Positions 7,457-18,640 are shown, numbered from the stretch's first letter. The stretch: DNA of 64,000 nt from CAVZTA01 sp963778025 (GCA_963778025.1 CAVZTA010000003.1:124001-188000), one strand, 5' to 3'. Made by a program: numbers and translations. The notes: generated from the sequence alone by a model not told the origin.

Positions 7457-10400
7457 GCGTGCTCCTTCGGGCTCGCCGGGGACGCGGCGCCCCCGCGCGT
7501 GCGGCCGCTGCCGTTGTCGACGGCATGCGCGCTGTGGGCGTGGACCAGTGCCTCCGCGAGCGCCTCCGGTCGGATGGGCTTCGAGATGTAGTCGTCCATG
7601 CCCGCTTCGAGACACGCCTCCCGGTCGCCTTCCATGGCGTTCGCCGTCATCGCCACGATCCGCGGACCGTCGGCGCCCCACCGCCGCCGGATGCGCCGCG
7701 TGGCCTCCAGGCCATCGAGCTCGGGCATCTGCACATCCATCAGGATGACGTCGAAGCGTGATGCCTCGACCGCCGAGATCGCCTCCAGCCCGTTCTGGGC
7801 GAGGGCCGCGTGATAGCCCATCCGCTCGAGCAGCCGGAGCGCGAGCTTCTGGTTCACCGGGTTGTCCTCGGCGAGGAGGATCCGCAGCGGATGGCGCGCC
7901 CCAAGGTCGCGGTCGAGCGACGGCTGGGTGAGCCGGACCGGGACGGCCGATGCCTGCCCGGCGAGGACGGTCGCGACGGTGTCGTGGAGCCCCGACGGCT
8001 TGACGGGCTTGATCAGGAACGCCGACACGGCGTCGCTCGCGCGCTCATGCAGCCCGACCGACGACAGGACGACGATCGGCGTGGACGCCCCCGCCGCCGA
8101 AGCCCGGATCGCGGCGGCCAGCGCGATCCCGTCGAGCTCGGGCATGTGCAGATCGAGGATCGCGATGTCGAACGCGTTGCCGTCCGCGACCCAGCGCAAC
8201 GCCTCGCGCGGCGAGCCGCTGGACCTCGGCTGCATGCCCCAGCGACGCAGGAGCGTCTCGAGGATGCGTCGGTTCGTCTCGTTGTCGTCGACCACCAGCA
8301 CGGCCTTCCCGGCCAGATCCGCCGGCACGAGCTCCGCGTCACCGGTCGCCGAGTCGGCCGCGACGACCGCACGGAACGTGAGCGTGAAGCAGCTGCCCTG
8401 GCCGGCGACGCCGTCGCTCTCCGCGATGAGCGAGCCGCCCATCAGCTCCGCGATGCGCCGGCTGATGGCGAGGCCCAGACCGGTGCCGCCGTAGCGCCGT
8501 GAGATCGACGCGTCGGCCTGGCTGAACGACTGGAACAGGCGACCCATCCGGTCGGCCGGGATGCCGATGCCGGTGTCGCGGACCTCGACCTGGACCGTCC
8601 ATCGGCCCTTGACGCCCCGCTCGGGAGCGCCGGTGACGGACAGCTCGATCTCGCCCCGCTCGGTGAACTTCACCGCGTTCGAGAGGAGATTCAGGACCAC
8701 CTGGCGAAGCCGGCCCTCGTCGCCCACGATCCGTCGCGGCAGGTCGGGGTCGATGGAGTAGATGAGCTCGAGGCCGGCGGCGGCGGCCGTCGGGGCCAGC
8801 ACGTCCAGGGCGCCCTCGATGCACCGGGTGAGCGAGAACGGCTGATGATCGAGCTCGACGCGCCCGGCCTCGATCTTCGAGAAGTCGAGGATGTCGTTGA
8901 TGATCGTGAGCAGGGCGTCGCCCGAGGTCCGGATGGTCTCCGCGTAGTCGCGCTGCTCCTCGTTCAGCGACGTGTCGAGCAGGAGGCCGCTCATCCCGAT
9001 GATGGCGTTCATCGGCGTCCGGATCTCGTGGCTCATCGACGCGAGGAACGTGCTCTTGGCACGGTCGGCGGCCTCCGCCGCGCGCCGAGCCTCCTCCGCG
9101 TCGCCGAACAGCCGCGCATTCTGGATGGCCGTCCCGATGCCGCTCGCGAGCGTCGTCAGGAGCTCCACGTCCTGCTGCATGAAGCGGTCGTCCCGCTTCG
9201 TGCTCTGGACGCTGATCACCCCGATCGCCTCGTCCCCGACCAGCACCGGCACCCCCAGGTACGACCGCGACTCCGTGCCCACCACAGTCCGGGCGACGCG
9301 CTCGTAGTCCGCGCGGCGTCCGAGCAGCAGGGGCTTCCTGGACTCGAGGATCTGGCTCGTCAGTCCCTCGCCGTAGCGCATGGGCGGCTGGGGCTCGTGG
9401 ACGCCGTCCTCCATGTAGTACGGGAACGTGATCTGCCTCCGCTCGGCGTCGAGGAGCGCGACGTACACGATGTCGGCTTCGAACGTGGCGCCGAGCTCAC
9501 TGCCCACGAGCTCGATGAGCGGGGCAAGGTCGAGCTGCGCCGATACCGCCTGGCCGATCTCATTGACGGTCGCGAGCTCGGCAGCCCGCTGCCGGGTCTC
9601 CTCGAGCAGCCGCGCGTTCTCGAGGGCGACACTGAGGGTCGAGGCGAGCGTCGTCAGCAGGCCGACCTGGCGCTCGTCGAAGGCGCCCTCGCGGTCGAGG
9701 TTCTGGACGGAGATCACGCCGAACGCGTCGTCGCCGGCGATGAGCGGCGCCCACAGGGCCGTCTTCGGGACTCTCGCCCTGGATGGCGGCGGGTTGCCCG
9801 AGAGCGACCAGGCGCTCGGCCACATCCTCGGACAGGAGGAGCGGCGCCTTCGTCTCGAGGACTCGTCGGCGCGCGCCGATGACCGGGATGTCGTCGACCG
9901 CCAGGCGGACGCCACGCTCGACCGAATAGGCGAACCGGAGGTGCTCGCCCGCGCGGTCGAGGATGGCGACGTCGACGACCTGTGCGTCGAAGGCGTCATG
10001 GACCTTCTCGCCGAGGATCTCGTACATCCGCTGCGCGGTGGTCTCCGCGGCGAGCGCGCGCTGGACCTCGTTGATGATCGCCAGCTCGGCGGCGCGCTCG
10101 TCGGTCTCGGCGAGCAGCCGCTTGGTCTCGTCGAACAGCCGCGCGTTCTCGAGCGCCACACCCATGCTGGCGGCGATCGTCGACAGCAGGCGCTCGTCCG
10201 CCTCGCTGAAGGCTCCGGGCTGGGTGTTCTCGAGATCGATGACGCCGAGGACCCGATCGCTCGCCATGATCGGCACGCCGAGCCACGACGCCGACTCGCT
10301 TCCGCCCACGTAGATGGCGCCAGCCGCCTCGAGCTCGTCCATGGTGACGAGGCGAAGCGGCGCCCGCGAGGTGATCACCTGCCACGTCAGCCCGTGGGTC

Positions 10401-13400
10401 AGCTCGAACGGCGGCGAGTGGAAACGCTCGCCCTCATCGACCTCATAGGGCATCGTGACCACGTTCGTCGCCGCATCCCACATCACGATCGCGATCGACG
10501 GTGATCGGAAGATCGACCGCACACGCTCACCGACGACCTCGCAGATCGCCTCGAAGTCGAGCTGCTGGGCAAGCGCGGTGCCGATCTCGTTGATGACCGC
10601 GAGCTCGGCCGCGCGTTGATCGGTCTCGGCGAGCAGCCGCTTCGTCTCGGCGAACAGCCGCGCGTTCTCGAGCGCGACGCCCATGCTGGAGGCGAGCGTC
10701 GATACGAGTCGCTCGTCTGCGTCGGAGAACTTGTCCGGGTCCGGGTGTGCGAGGCTGATGATCCCGATCATCCGATCGCCGGCCGGGATCGGGACGCCCA
10801 GCCACGAGTCCGTGAAGGCTGCGCCCGGCGGGACGATCGCGCCCGCATCGATCGCCTCCTGCCATCTCCCGAACCGCAGCGGGCGCCGGCTTCGCATGAC
10901 GATCGAGGTCAGGCCCTCGCCGTAGGCCGACGGCTCGACCTGCAGGCGTTGGCCGTCGTCCCACCAGTACGGGAAGTCGATCCGGTCGCCATCGCGGATC
11001 GCGACATACAGGTCGCGGGCACGGTCGGCGAAGATCGTGCGCAGGCGTTCGCCGATCAGATCGATGATCGCGTCGAACTCGAGCTTGCTCCGCAAGCGCC
11101 GCTCCGATCTCGTTGATCAGCGCCAGCTCGGCGGCCCGCTGATCCGTCTCGGTGAGGAGTCGCTTGGTTTCGTCGAACAGGCGCGCGTTCTCCAGCGCGA
11201 CGCCCATGCTGGACGCGACCGTCGAGAGGAGGTCGATGTCCCGCTCGCTGTATGCGTCCTGCGCCATCGACTCGAGCACCAGCACGCCGGTCGCCGCGTC
11301 GCCGACCATGATCGGCACACCGAGCCACGACTCCGAGTCGGGCCCGACGTTCACGACGTGGTGCCGACGCTGTTCGTCTCGGGTCCGGAACAGGACCGGT
11401 GCCTTCCGCTCGATGACCAGCGACGTCAGGCCCTCGCCCAGGGGCATCGGTCCCGTGTCCTCGGTCGGAACGCCTTCGTTCATGGCATACGGGAAGGTGA
11501 ACATCCGGCGTTCGGGGTCGAGGATCGCGATATAGATGGACTTCGTCTCGAACAGCGCGCGGATCCGTTCCCCGACGACGTTCACGATGGCGTCGAAGTC
11601 GAGCTGACTCGCGAGCGCTGCGCCGATCTCGTTGATGACCGCGAGCTCCGCCGCGCGCGCCTTCGTCTCGTCGAAGAGGCGGGCGTTCTCCAGGGCGACG
11701 CTCAGGCTCGCGGTGATCGTCGTGAGCAGCCGCATGTCGGCGTCGTCGAACGCGTGGTCACGGCCCGGGCTCTGGAGCGAGACCGTGCCGCGAACCTGTC
11801 CGGCGACGACCAGCGGTGCGAACGCGGCCGAGCCGGTCGGCCCGTCCTGGGCGAGGTCGTCCGCTTCGAGGCCGGCGACCACGGCCGCCATGTCGTGCGT
11901 GATGAGCAGCGGCTGCCCGGTCTCGACGACATGCCGGCGGATGCCACGATTCGGGATGGTGCGCTCGGGCTGGCGAGCCGCGCCCTCGACCAGGAAGACG
12001 ATCGAGAGCTGATCGGTACCCGGATCGACGATCGCGATCTCGACCGCCTGGGCGCCGAAGATGTCGGCGGAATTGGCGCCAAAGACGTCGCATAGCTTGT
12101 CCCCGGCGAGGTCGTACATCGCCTTCATGTCGATGTGCTCGGCGAGGGCGCGCTGGACCTCGTTGACGACCGCCAGCTCCTTGGCCCGCGCGTCGGTCTC
12201 GGCCAGCAGCCGCTTCGTCTGGTCGAACAGTCGAGCGTTCTCGAGCGCCACGCCCATGCTCGACGCGACCGTCGTCAGCAGCCGCTCGTCGGCCTCGTCG
12301 TAGGCGTCGGTCTCGGTGGACTCCATGGCCAGCACGCCCATCACGCGCTCGCCGCTGAAGATCGGCACCCCGATCCACGACTCGCGCTCCACGGATGCGT
12401 CATCGCCCCCGGACGGGTCCGCGTCGGGTTCGATCGCCCCGAGGGCGTCGGCCTCCCGACCGTTTGCCAGTCGCAGCGGCGCCCGTGTCCGGATGACGTG
12501 CGACGTCAGGCCCGGGCCGAACGTGAGGGACCCCGTCGTCCGCCGTACCCCCTGATCGCGGAAATACGGGAAGTCGATCCGGCCCGCACCCGCGTCGTAG
12601 GTCGCGATGAACATCGAGCGGGCGTCGAAGATGTCGCGGATGCGCTCGCCGACGAGGTCGATGACCGCCTTGAAGTTGAGCTGCTTCGCGAGCGCCTGCC
12701 CGATCTCATTGATGATCGCGAGCTCGGCGGCCCGGGCGTCCGTCTCGCCGAGCAGCCGTTTCGTCTCGTCGAACAGCCGCGCGTTCTCGAGGGTGACGCT
12801 CAGGCTCGAGGTGATCGTCGTGAGCAGCCGGACATCTCCCTCGTCGAACGCGTACTCGCGGTCGAGGTTCTGGAGGGAGAGGACGCCGCGGACGTCACCC
12901 GCCACGACCAGCGGGGCGTACACGGCGGAGAAGGGGACCTCGCCCTGGATCACGCCCGTCTGGCCGTAGCCACGGACCACCGCCGCCATGTCGTGGCTGA
13001 TGAGCAGCGGCTCGCGCGTCTCGATGAGGTGCTTCCGGATCCCGAAGTTGGGGATCGTGATGTTCGGAAGGCGCACGCCGCGCTCCACGACGTACACGAT
13101 CGTGAACTCGGTGCGATCCGCGTCGAGGATCGCGATGTCGACGGCCTGCGCATCGAAGATCGAGCGCACCTTCTCGCCGACAAGGTCGTACATCGCCTGC
13201 ATCTCGAGTTGCTCGGCGAGGCCGCGCTGGACTTCGTTGACCACGGCCAGTTCCGCGGCGCGCGCGTCGGTCTCGACGAGCAGCCGCTTGGTCTCGTCGA
13301 ACAGTCGAGCGTTCTCGAGGGCCACGCCCATGTTCGCCGCGACGATCGTGAGCAGCCGCTCATCGGCGTCCGAGAACGCATGATCCCGTGGGCTTTCGAG

Positions 13401-14376
13401 GACGATGACGCCCGCCACTCGGTCGCCGGACCGGATCGGCGCGCCGAGCCACGACCCGTCGGTGCCCACGACATCGGCGTAGCTTGTCGCGACGGCGCCG
13501 AGTCGCAGCGCTTCCTCGGACGTGCCCGCGCGGATCGTCCGCGCCTCGTGGACGACAGGCGTTGTCAGCCCCGCCCCGAGATGCATCGGTTCGGTGTGAT
13601 ACCGGACGCCGCCGAAGATCTCGTACCGCCACTCGACGGTGTCGCTGGCCTCGTCATACAGGCCGACGGACACGCTCTGCGTCGCGAAGATCCCGGCGAT
13701 GCGCTCGCCGACCTGCTCGATGATCTGGTCATAGTCGAGCTGCTTCGCGAGCGCGGAGCCGATCTCGTTGATGATCGCGAGCTCGGCGTTGCGCTCGCGC
13801 GTCTCCTCGATCGCGCGCGCCCGGACGAGCGCGTTGGCCACGTGCTGGGCGACGAACACCAACAGATCGAGGTCGGACTTCGTGTAGTGAACGGCGGCCG
13901 TATAGCTCTGGACGACGACGATACCGAGCTGACTGGCCGTCGGCGACGAGCGGAACACCCACCCACGTCGATTCGGGGTTCGCGACGCCCAGCAGCTCGA
14001 CCTCGCCGCGGGCGATCAGCTCCTGGAAGAACGGGTACTCGATCAGGAGGGGCTCGTTACGACGGAGCGCGTACGCGGTGATCCCTCGCGCCTGACCTTC
14101 TCCGAACGGATACCAGACCGCCGGATCGGGTGGATCGTCGTCGACATCGTCGACGTAGTAGGGGTAGTTCATCCGGCCGCGCTCGGTGTCGACCAGCGCG
14201 ATGTAGAAGTTCTCGGCCGCCATCAGCTCGCCGACGATGCCGTGGATCGTGGCGTAGAACGCGTCCAGGTCCCGGGCCGCCGAGGCGGCTTCCGCGATCC
14301 GCAGCAGCGCGGCCTGGACCGTGGCGGCGTCAGGCCCGACGGGAAGCGGCGGCGATGTGGCGGCTCGGCGGGCCAT
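7453..14376 (-). CDS. Giant hybrid histidine kinase: ten GAF domains, HisKA, HATPase, two receivers (three frameshifts)
   Basis: One gene of about 2,300 codons, interrupted by three one-base insertions near 13932, 11085 and 9772. Removing one base at each restores continuous homology, for example AEQ(LEFDAII) at 11085 and QGEVPKTALWAPL at 9772. I count ten GAF modules, mostly joined by a repeated helix of the type ENARLFDETKRLLAETDARA. Modules 3, 5 and 9 form one subtype (GEKV...FDAQAVDIAILD) and the rest another (GERIR...SWLGVPI). Then HisKA (MSHEIRTPMN), HATPase (LLSNAVKFT, DTGIGIP, GGTGLGLAI), receiver 1 (VVDDNETN, LDLHMPELDG) and receiver 2 (AEDNPVNQ, MDVQMPELDG). There is no membrane segment, so it senses in the cytosol. 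It overlaps the cyclase gene by ATGA. It could be a true pseudogene, but other genes nearby show the same error type. Confidence 0.85.
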
Positions 14377-14580
14377 CAGGCGCGCCCGGCTCGGGCGCGT
14401 GGCATCAGGACCGTCGAACGGCCGTCGAGCCCGGGCATCTGCACGTCCATCAGCACCAGGTCGTAGTCCGCGCGCTCCAGAGCATCGATCGCCTCACGCC
14501 CATCGCCGGCGACATCGGCAAACCCGGCCCCTCTGCTCGAGCGGCCGCGGCGGCCGCTTCTGGTCCAGCGGGCGATCGTC
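14376..14580 (-). pseudogene. Remnant of a receiver (REC) domain
   Basis: In the minus strand, about 45 codons ending at a TGA that shares one base with the kinase ATG (TGATG) read ADVAGDGREAIDAL, then YDLVLMDVQMPGLDG. This is the middle of a receiver domain, including the phospho-acceptor Asp. In another frame just upstream, PLDQKRPPRPLEQRG resembles the NPVNQKLxLRLLExxG helix of the receiver at the end of the giant kinase. The N-terminal acidic pair and everything after strand 3 are missing, so it cannot fold as a receiver. Probably a leftover of a hybrid kinase related to the downstream one, from duplication or rearrangement. Confidence 0.6.
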
Positions 14581-14648
14581 GGCGCGCGCAGTCTACCCGC
14601 GCCCGATCGGCCACCGTGTGCCGTCCGTCACACCGGCGGTGCGGTCTG

Positions 14649-15326
14649 TCACAGGCCGCTGCCCTTGAGCGGGCCCGTCGCCTGGGAGCCGTCAGCCCTG
14701 CTGGCAAGGCAGACCGCGCGCCGCTCCTTCGCATCCCAGGCGGCCTGATCGGGCACCACGATGGTCATCGCGAGCTGCGAGCCGTCGACGGCGTGGCCGA
14801 CGTAGTCCTGGAACGAGGAGCTGCAGGCTGGGACGGCGACGTGCAGCAGGAAGGCTCGTCCCAGGTACCGGTCGCCGATCTCGATGCCGGTCGTGCCCAC
14901 GACCTCGTGGCTGTGCGTGCCCGAGCACGAGACGCGCGTGGCCTGACCGGCAAGGATGGCGGCGCTGGCCTGATCCTCAGCGGGTGCGGGCGTGGGCGAC
15001 GGTGCCGGGGTGGGCGATGCGCCGGGCTCGATGGGCACAGGCGTCCCGGTCGGCGGCGCCGGGGTGACGGCTGCCAACGGCAGGTCCAGGCAGTGACCGA
15101 CCGCGAGCTGCGCGAACGACGGGTGGTCCTGCGCGCTGGCGCGCGACGTGAACGCCACGATGCCGCCCACCGCGAGCACGACGAGCGCGATGCCGACGAG
15201 CACGAGGTTCCGGTCGATCCGTGGCCGGGCGGATCGCCCACGACGCTCGCGGGGTCGTGGGGACCGGGCGGGCGATGCCGGCGTCGGCGTCTCCTGGGAT
15301 CGCTTCGGGGGTCGCGCGCCGGTCAT
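14649..15326 (-). CDS. Membrane-anchored protein with Cys-containing extracytoplasmic domain (septum-formation-like)
   Basis: 225 residues: a basic Pro/Arg-rich cytoplasmic head, one membrane segment around residues 43-63 (LVLVGIALVVLAVGGIVAF), then an outside part with a Pro/Thr/Ser linker at about 95-120. The outside part has GHCLDLP early and VSCSGTHSHEVVG later, a pairing of Cys with a CxxxHxHE-like stretch seen in actinobacterial septum-formation-type proteins. Function not known. Its ATG directly follows the TAG of the glutamine-synthetase gene (TAGATG, no spacer), so the two are probably translationally coupled. The link to nitrogen metabolism is by position only. Confidence 0.6.
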   Translation of the reverse strand: MTGARPPKRSQETPTPASPARSPRPRERRGRSARPRIDRNLVLVGIALVVLAVGGIVAFTSRASAQDHPSFAQLAVGHCLDLPLAAVTPAPPTGTPVPIEPGASPTPAPSPTPAPAEDQASAAILAGQATRVSCSGTHSHEVVGTTGIEIGDRYLGRAFLLHVAVPACSSSFQDYVGHAVDGSQLAMTIVVPDQAAWDAKERRAVCLASRADGSQATGPLKGSGL

Positions 15327-16751
15327 CTAGCTCCGCTCGAGATACCGCTCCCGATCCCAGTCATGCACGACGGCGTCGTACTGCTCCTGCTCGACCCTGG
15401 CGGCGTTGAGGTAGTGGTCGACCACATCGTCGCCGAAGATCTCGCGGGCTGCTTGCGAGCGCTCCAGCTCGCCGATCGCCTCCCACAATGCGCGCGGCAT
15501 CCGCGGCACGCCCTGGGCGACGTAGCCGTTGCCCCTGAACTCGGGCTGCAGCGGAAGCTCGTGCTCCAGACCGTAGAGGCCTGCGCCGACCATCGCGGCG
15601 TACGTCAGATACGCGTTCATGTCGCCGCCCGGGAAGCGATCCTCGACGTGCAGGGTCGGGCCGCGGCCCACGAGCCGGAACCCGGTGGTGCGGTTGTCGC
15701 GGCCCCAGACGATGTTCACCGGCGCCCAGCTGAGCGAGGCGTAGCGCTTGTAGCTGTTCACGTTGGGCGCGATGAAGATCGACAGCTCGCGACTCAGGGC
15801 CATCATCCCGGCCATGAACCGCTGACCCAGCTGGCTGAGACCATACGGCCCGGCCTCCTCGCCATCGCCGGCGTGCATCAGCGGCACGTCGCGGTCCGCG
15901 TCCCAGACGCTCATGTGCAGGTGACCCGAGCTGCCCGTCCACGTGTGGTCGGGCTTGGCCATGAACGTGATGCCCCAGCCGTTGAGGTAGGCGATCTCCT
16001 TGGCACCGTGCTTGAACAGCACGCTCCGGTCCGCCGACTCGAGCACGTGGTCGTACCGGATGTTGACCTCGTGCTGGCCCGGTGCGGCCTCGCCCTTCGA
16101 GAACTCGATGGGGATCCGCGCCTCGGTCATCTGGTTGCGCAGCAGGCGATGGAGCGGCTCGGCCTTGGTGGCCTGGAGCAGGTGGTAGTCCTCGTTGTAG
16201 TAGCCGAACCGCTGCGGCGGCGCCCAGCCGTTCTGCGACGACTGCTCCCACGACTCCTTGAGGACATAGAACTCGAACTCGGAGCCCGCCTTCAGGGTCA
16301 GGCCCCTGGCTGCGGCGCGCGCCACCTGGCGCTTGAGGATGGTCCGCGGGCTGACCGGGATCTCCTCGTGCGTCTCCTCGTCGATCGTGTCGCTGAGCAC
16401 GATGGCGGTCTTCTCGAGCCACGGCACGATCCGCATCGAGTCCCAGATGGGCGAGGCGATCCAGTCGCCGTAGCCGGTCTCCCAGTTCATCAGCCGGAAG
16501 CCGTCGGGCGTGTTCATCTCCATGTCGGTGCCCAGGAGGTAGGTGCAGAAGTGCGCCCCGTGGTCGATGACGCCGTCGAGGAACGCCTGGCCCTGGACGC
16601 GCTTGCCCATGAGCCGGCCCTGCATGTCGGTGAGGGCGACGACGATCGTGTCGATGCGCCCGTCGCGGACCAGCTGCTCCAGCTCGGCCAGCCGCGGGTG
16701 CTTCTCGACGTGCCCGTCGTGGCTGTCGGGATGCGCCTCGATGGTCGTCAT
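15327..16751 (-). CDS. Glutamine synthetase family ligase (gamma-glutamyl-amine/polyamine synthetase type)
   Basis: ATP-dependent ligase joining glutamate to ammonia or an amine in the cytosol; 474 residues. Family marks in order: GSEFEFYVLKES (metal-binding Glu), GEAAPGQHEVNIRY, GSSGHLHMSVWD (metal His), and NSYKRYASLSWAPVNIVWGRDNRTTGFRLVG with the ATP/glutamate Arg residues. The RLVGRGPTLHVEDRFPGGDMNAYL form and the adjacent permease favour a catabolic GlnA3/PuuA-like enzyme over the housekeeping GlnA. ATG at 16751 (MTTIEAHPDS) is chosen because the longer upstream frame runs through permease sequence and is not protein-like. Lies 86 nt after the permease and directly abuts the next gene. 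Confidence 0.85.
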   Translation of the reverse strand: MTTIEAHPDSHDGHVEKHPRLAELEQLVRDGRIDTIVVALTDMQGRLMGKRVQGQAFLDGVIDHGAHFCTYLLGTDMEMNTPDGFRLMNWETGYGDWIASPIWDSMRIVPWLEKTAIVLSDTIDEETHEEIPVSPRTILKRQVARAAARGLTLKAGSEFEFYVLKESWEQSSQNGWAPPQRFGYYNEDYHLLQATKAEPLHRLLRNQMTEARIPIEFSKGEAAPGQHEVNIRYDHVLESADRSVLFKHGAKEIAYLNGWGITFMAKPDHTWTGSSGHLHMSVWDADRDVPLMHAGDGEEAGPYGLSQLGQRFMAGMMALSRELSIFIAPNVNSYKRYASLSWAPVNIVWGRDNRTTGFRLVGRGPTLHVEDRFPGGDMNAYLTYAAMVGAGLYGLEHELPLQPEFRGNGYVAQGVPRMPRALWEAIGELERSQAAREIFGDDVVDHYLNAARVEQEQYDAVVHDWDRERYLERS

Positions 16752-16776
16752 GGCTCGTGCCTCGTGCGGTGACGGT

Positions 16777-16802
16777 GAGGGCCGGCGCGACGGCCGGCCC
16801 TC
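16777..16802. other. 9-bp perfect stem-loop between permease and ligase genes
   Basis: GAGGGCCGG and CCGGCCCTC pair perfectly around an 8-nt loop, in the 86-nt gap between the two co-directional genes. No T-run follows on the minus strand, so it is more likely an mRNA-stability or partial attenuation element than a full terminator. Confidence 0.45.
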
Positions 16803-16837
16803 GTCTGGTGCCGTGGATGGTCGGTGTCGGGACCGCG

Positions 16838-18493
16838 TCAGGCGGTGGCCGGACCCTTGAGCTCCTCCGCGGCGCGCTCGAACTCCTTCTCGATCTCGGT
16901 GAGCTCCGCGTCCTGGCCCATGACCCGCGGGCCCTGGAAGCGCGACCTCGCCCAGGCGAAGTAGTACACGAGCAGGAAGATGACGGTGACGAGCATGAAC
17001 GGCCAGCTGATGTTGCCCGACGTGGGGAAGCTGAACAGCACCATCAGCACGAGCACCCAGAAGACCGCGACCCACGCGATGGGTCGCGAGAACCGGCCGA
17101 GGCTCCAGACGCGGTGGGTCTTCCACTCCTCGGACGTCGCGCCGAGGAAGATGCAGATCCCGTAGGCCGCATACAGGAAGATCGTGCTGATCGCCGTGAC
17201 GATGACGATCGCGGTGCCGGTCCCGACGATGAACGTCGCGACGGTGAACAGCCACGCGATCACGACGATCGCCGTCAGCGCGTTGGCCGGTGTGCGGTAG
17301 CGCTTGTTGACCTTCTTGAGCCAGCCCGATCCCGGGATGCCGTCATCGCGGCTGAAGGCGAACAGCATGCGGCCGGCGGCGCTCACCGACGAGAGCCCGC
17401 AGAACCACATCGCGACGGCGATGCCGGCCGCGAGGACGTCTCCCAGCTGGCCGAGGTTGTAGTCGAGGATCGACAGCACCGCGACGCCGCCGCCGAAGTA
17501 GTACTGGCTCGCCGTGGCCTGGACAGGCGTCTCGAGGGTGGCCGGGAAGAGTTCGGTCATGCTCGGCAGATGGGTCGAGAGCGCGAGCAGGAAGATGTAG
17601 CCCACGACGGCGCTCACGGCGACCGACAGGAACACGCCCCACGCGCTCGCCGTGCGTGCGCCGACGGTCTCCTCGGCCACGTGCGCCGAGGCGTCGTAGC
17701 CCGTATACGTCCAGTTCGCCTGCAGCAACGAGAACAGGAACGCGAGGATCAGCGGGTAGGAGATCGCCGGGCCGTACGTGATGTTCACGAAGCCCAGGTT
17801 GTTGTTCCAGCTGCCCGCGGTATCCAGCGGCTGGATCGCGCCCAGCGTGAGGCCGCTCTGGTCCGGCTTGCCCGTGGCGAAGATGAACACCACGACCGCG
17901 GCGACGATGACGATGTGCCACCAGACGCTGACCTGATTGAGCACCGCCACCAGGTTGATGCCGCCGATGTTCAGGGCGAGCTGGACCAGCAGGATGACGC
18001 CCATCGTCACCAGCTGGCCGTTGAGGACGCCGGGGATGACCTGGACGGTGTTGAACGTGCCACCGGTGATGCGGTCGACGATGGTCGCGTTGATGAAGCC
18101 GGCCGCCGCGTAATCGATCCCGGCGACGATCGCGAACTGGCCGATGAGGTTCAGCCAGGCCGTCCACCAGCCCCAGTTCTTGTTGCGCATCCGGCTGGCC
18201 CAGTAGTACAGGCCCCCGGCGGTCGGGTAGGCGGACGCGATCTCGGCCATCGATGCCGCGATGGCGAGGACGAACACGGTGACGAGCGGCCAGCCGATCA
18301 CGACGGCTGCCGTCCCGGCCCAGGCGAGGCCGTAGTCGTAGAGGATGACCGCGCCGGTCAGGATCGAGATGATCGAGAAGCTGATCGCGAAGTTGCTGAA
18401 GCCGCCCATCGTGCGGAGCAGCTCCTGGGCGTAGCCGAGGCCGTGCAGGTCCTTGACGTCCTGCGCGATCGCCTCATCACGTGTGCGAGCCAT
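16838..18493 (-). CDS. APC-superfamily amino acid permease
   Basis: Inner-membrane amino-acid/amine transporter of 551 residues with about 12 hydrophobic helices. The N-terminus has ELLRTMGGFSNFAISFSIIS and the helix 1-2 region typical of the GABA/amino-acid permease branch of the APC superfamily, followed by ASAYPTAGGLYYWAS (substrate-site helix region). The start at 18493 (MARTRDEAIAQ) has GGAGGG 8 nt upstream; a longer frame to 18703 adds only Pro/Arg-rich non-coding-looking sequence. First gene of the permease - glutamate-amine ligase set, which suggests import of an amine or amino acid that the ligase then gamma-glutamylates. A TATAGT -10 at 18776 implies a leader of about 275 nt. Confidence 0.88.
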   Translation of the reverse strand: MARTRDEAIAQDVKDLHGLGYAQELLRTMGGFSNFAISFSIISILTGAVILYDYGLAWAGTAAVVIGWPLVTVFVLAIAASMAEIASAYPTAGGLYYWASRMRNKNWGWWTAWLNLIGQFAIVAGIDYAAAGFINATIVDRITGGTFNTVQVIPGVLNGQLVTMGVILLVQLALNIGGINLVAVLNQVSVWWHIVIVAAVVVFIFATGKPDQSGLTLGAIQPLDTAGSWNNNLGFVNITYGPAISYPLILAFLFSLLQANWTYTGYDASAHVAEETVGARTASAWGVFLSVAVSAVVGYIFLLALSTHLPSMTELFPATLETPVQATASQYYFGGGVAVLSILDYNLGQLGDVLAAGIAVAMWFCGLSSVSAAGRMLFAFSRDDGIPGSGWLKKVNKRYRTPANALTAIVVIAWLFTVATFIVGTGTAIVIVTAISTIFLYAAYGICIFLGATSEEWKTHRVWSLGRFSRPIAWVAVFWVLVLMVLFSFPTSGNISWPFMLVTVIFLLVYYFAWARSRFQGPRVMGQDAELTEIEKEFERAAEELKGPATA

Positions 18494-18623
18494 GCATCCC
18501 TCCGAGACAGGGCCGCGGGCGAGCCGCGGCGGGGACGGCCGCGCGATCGGAGCGTTGCTCGCGGCGGCCGGGAGTCGGCCCGGCCGCCTCACCCTCGCGA
18601 CCGGTCGGACGCTGGGACGGGAT

Positions 18624-18640
18624 GGTGACGTGCGGTCACC
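18624..18640. promoter_or_regulatory. 17-bp perfect palindrome, candidate operator or hairpin
   Basis: GGTGAC and GTCACC flank a 5-nt centre. It lies 131 nt upstream of the permease start and inside its predicted leader. The length and 5-bp centre resemble the 15-bp elements found in arrays elsewhere in the window. The regulator is unknown. Confidence 0.4.

Noticed and set aside
3836..7591. Very long plus-strand open frame (about 1,250 codons) opposite the cyclase, HPt, SDR and glucokinase genes
   Set aside because: It is antisense to recognisable genes, has Arg/Ala/Gly/His-rich low-complexity translation and no domain. Long antisense frames are expected at this GC content. The same holds for other long plus-strand frames, such as 1643-3769 and 12135-14081.
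7453..14376. Programmed frameshifting or true pseudogene for the giant kinase
   Set aside because: The three shift sites have no slippery heptamer and each is cured by deleting one base. The same insertion type is seen in many unrelated genes of the window, so sequencing error is the simpler explanation.
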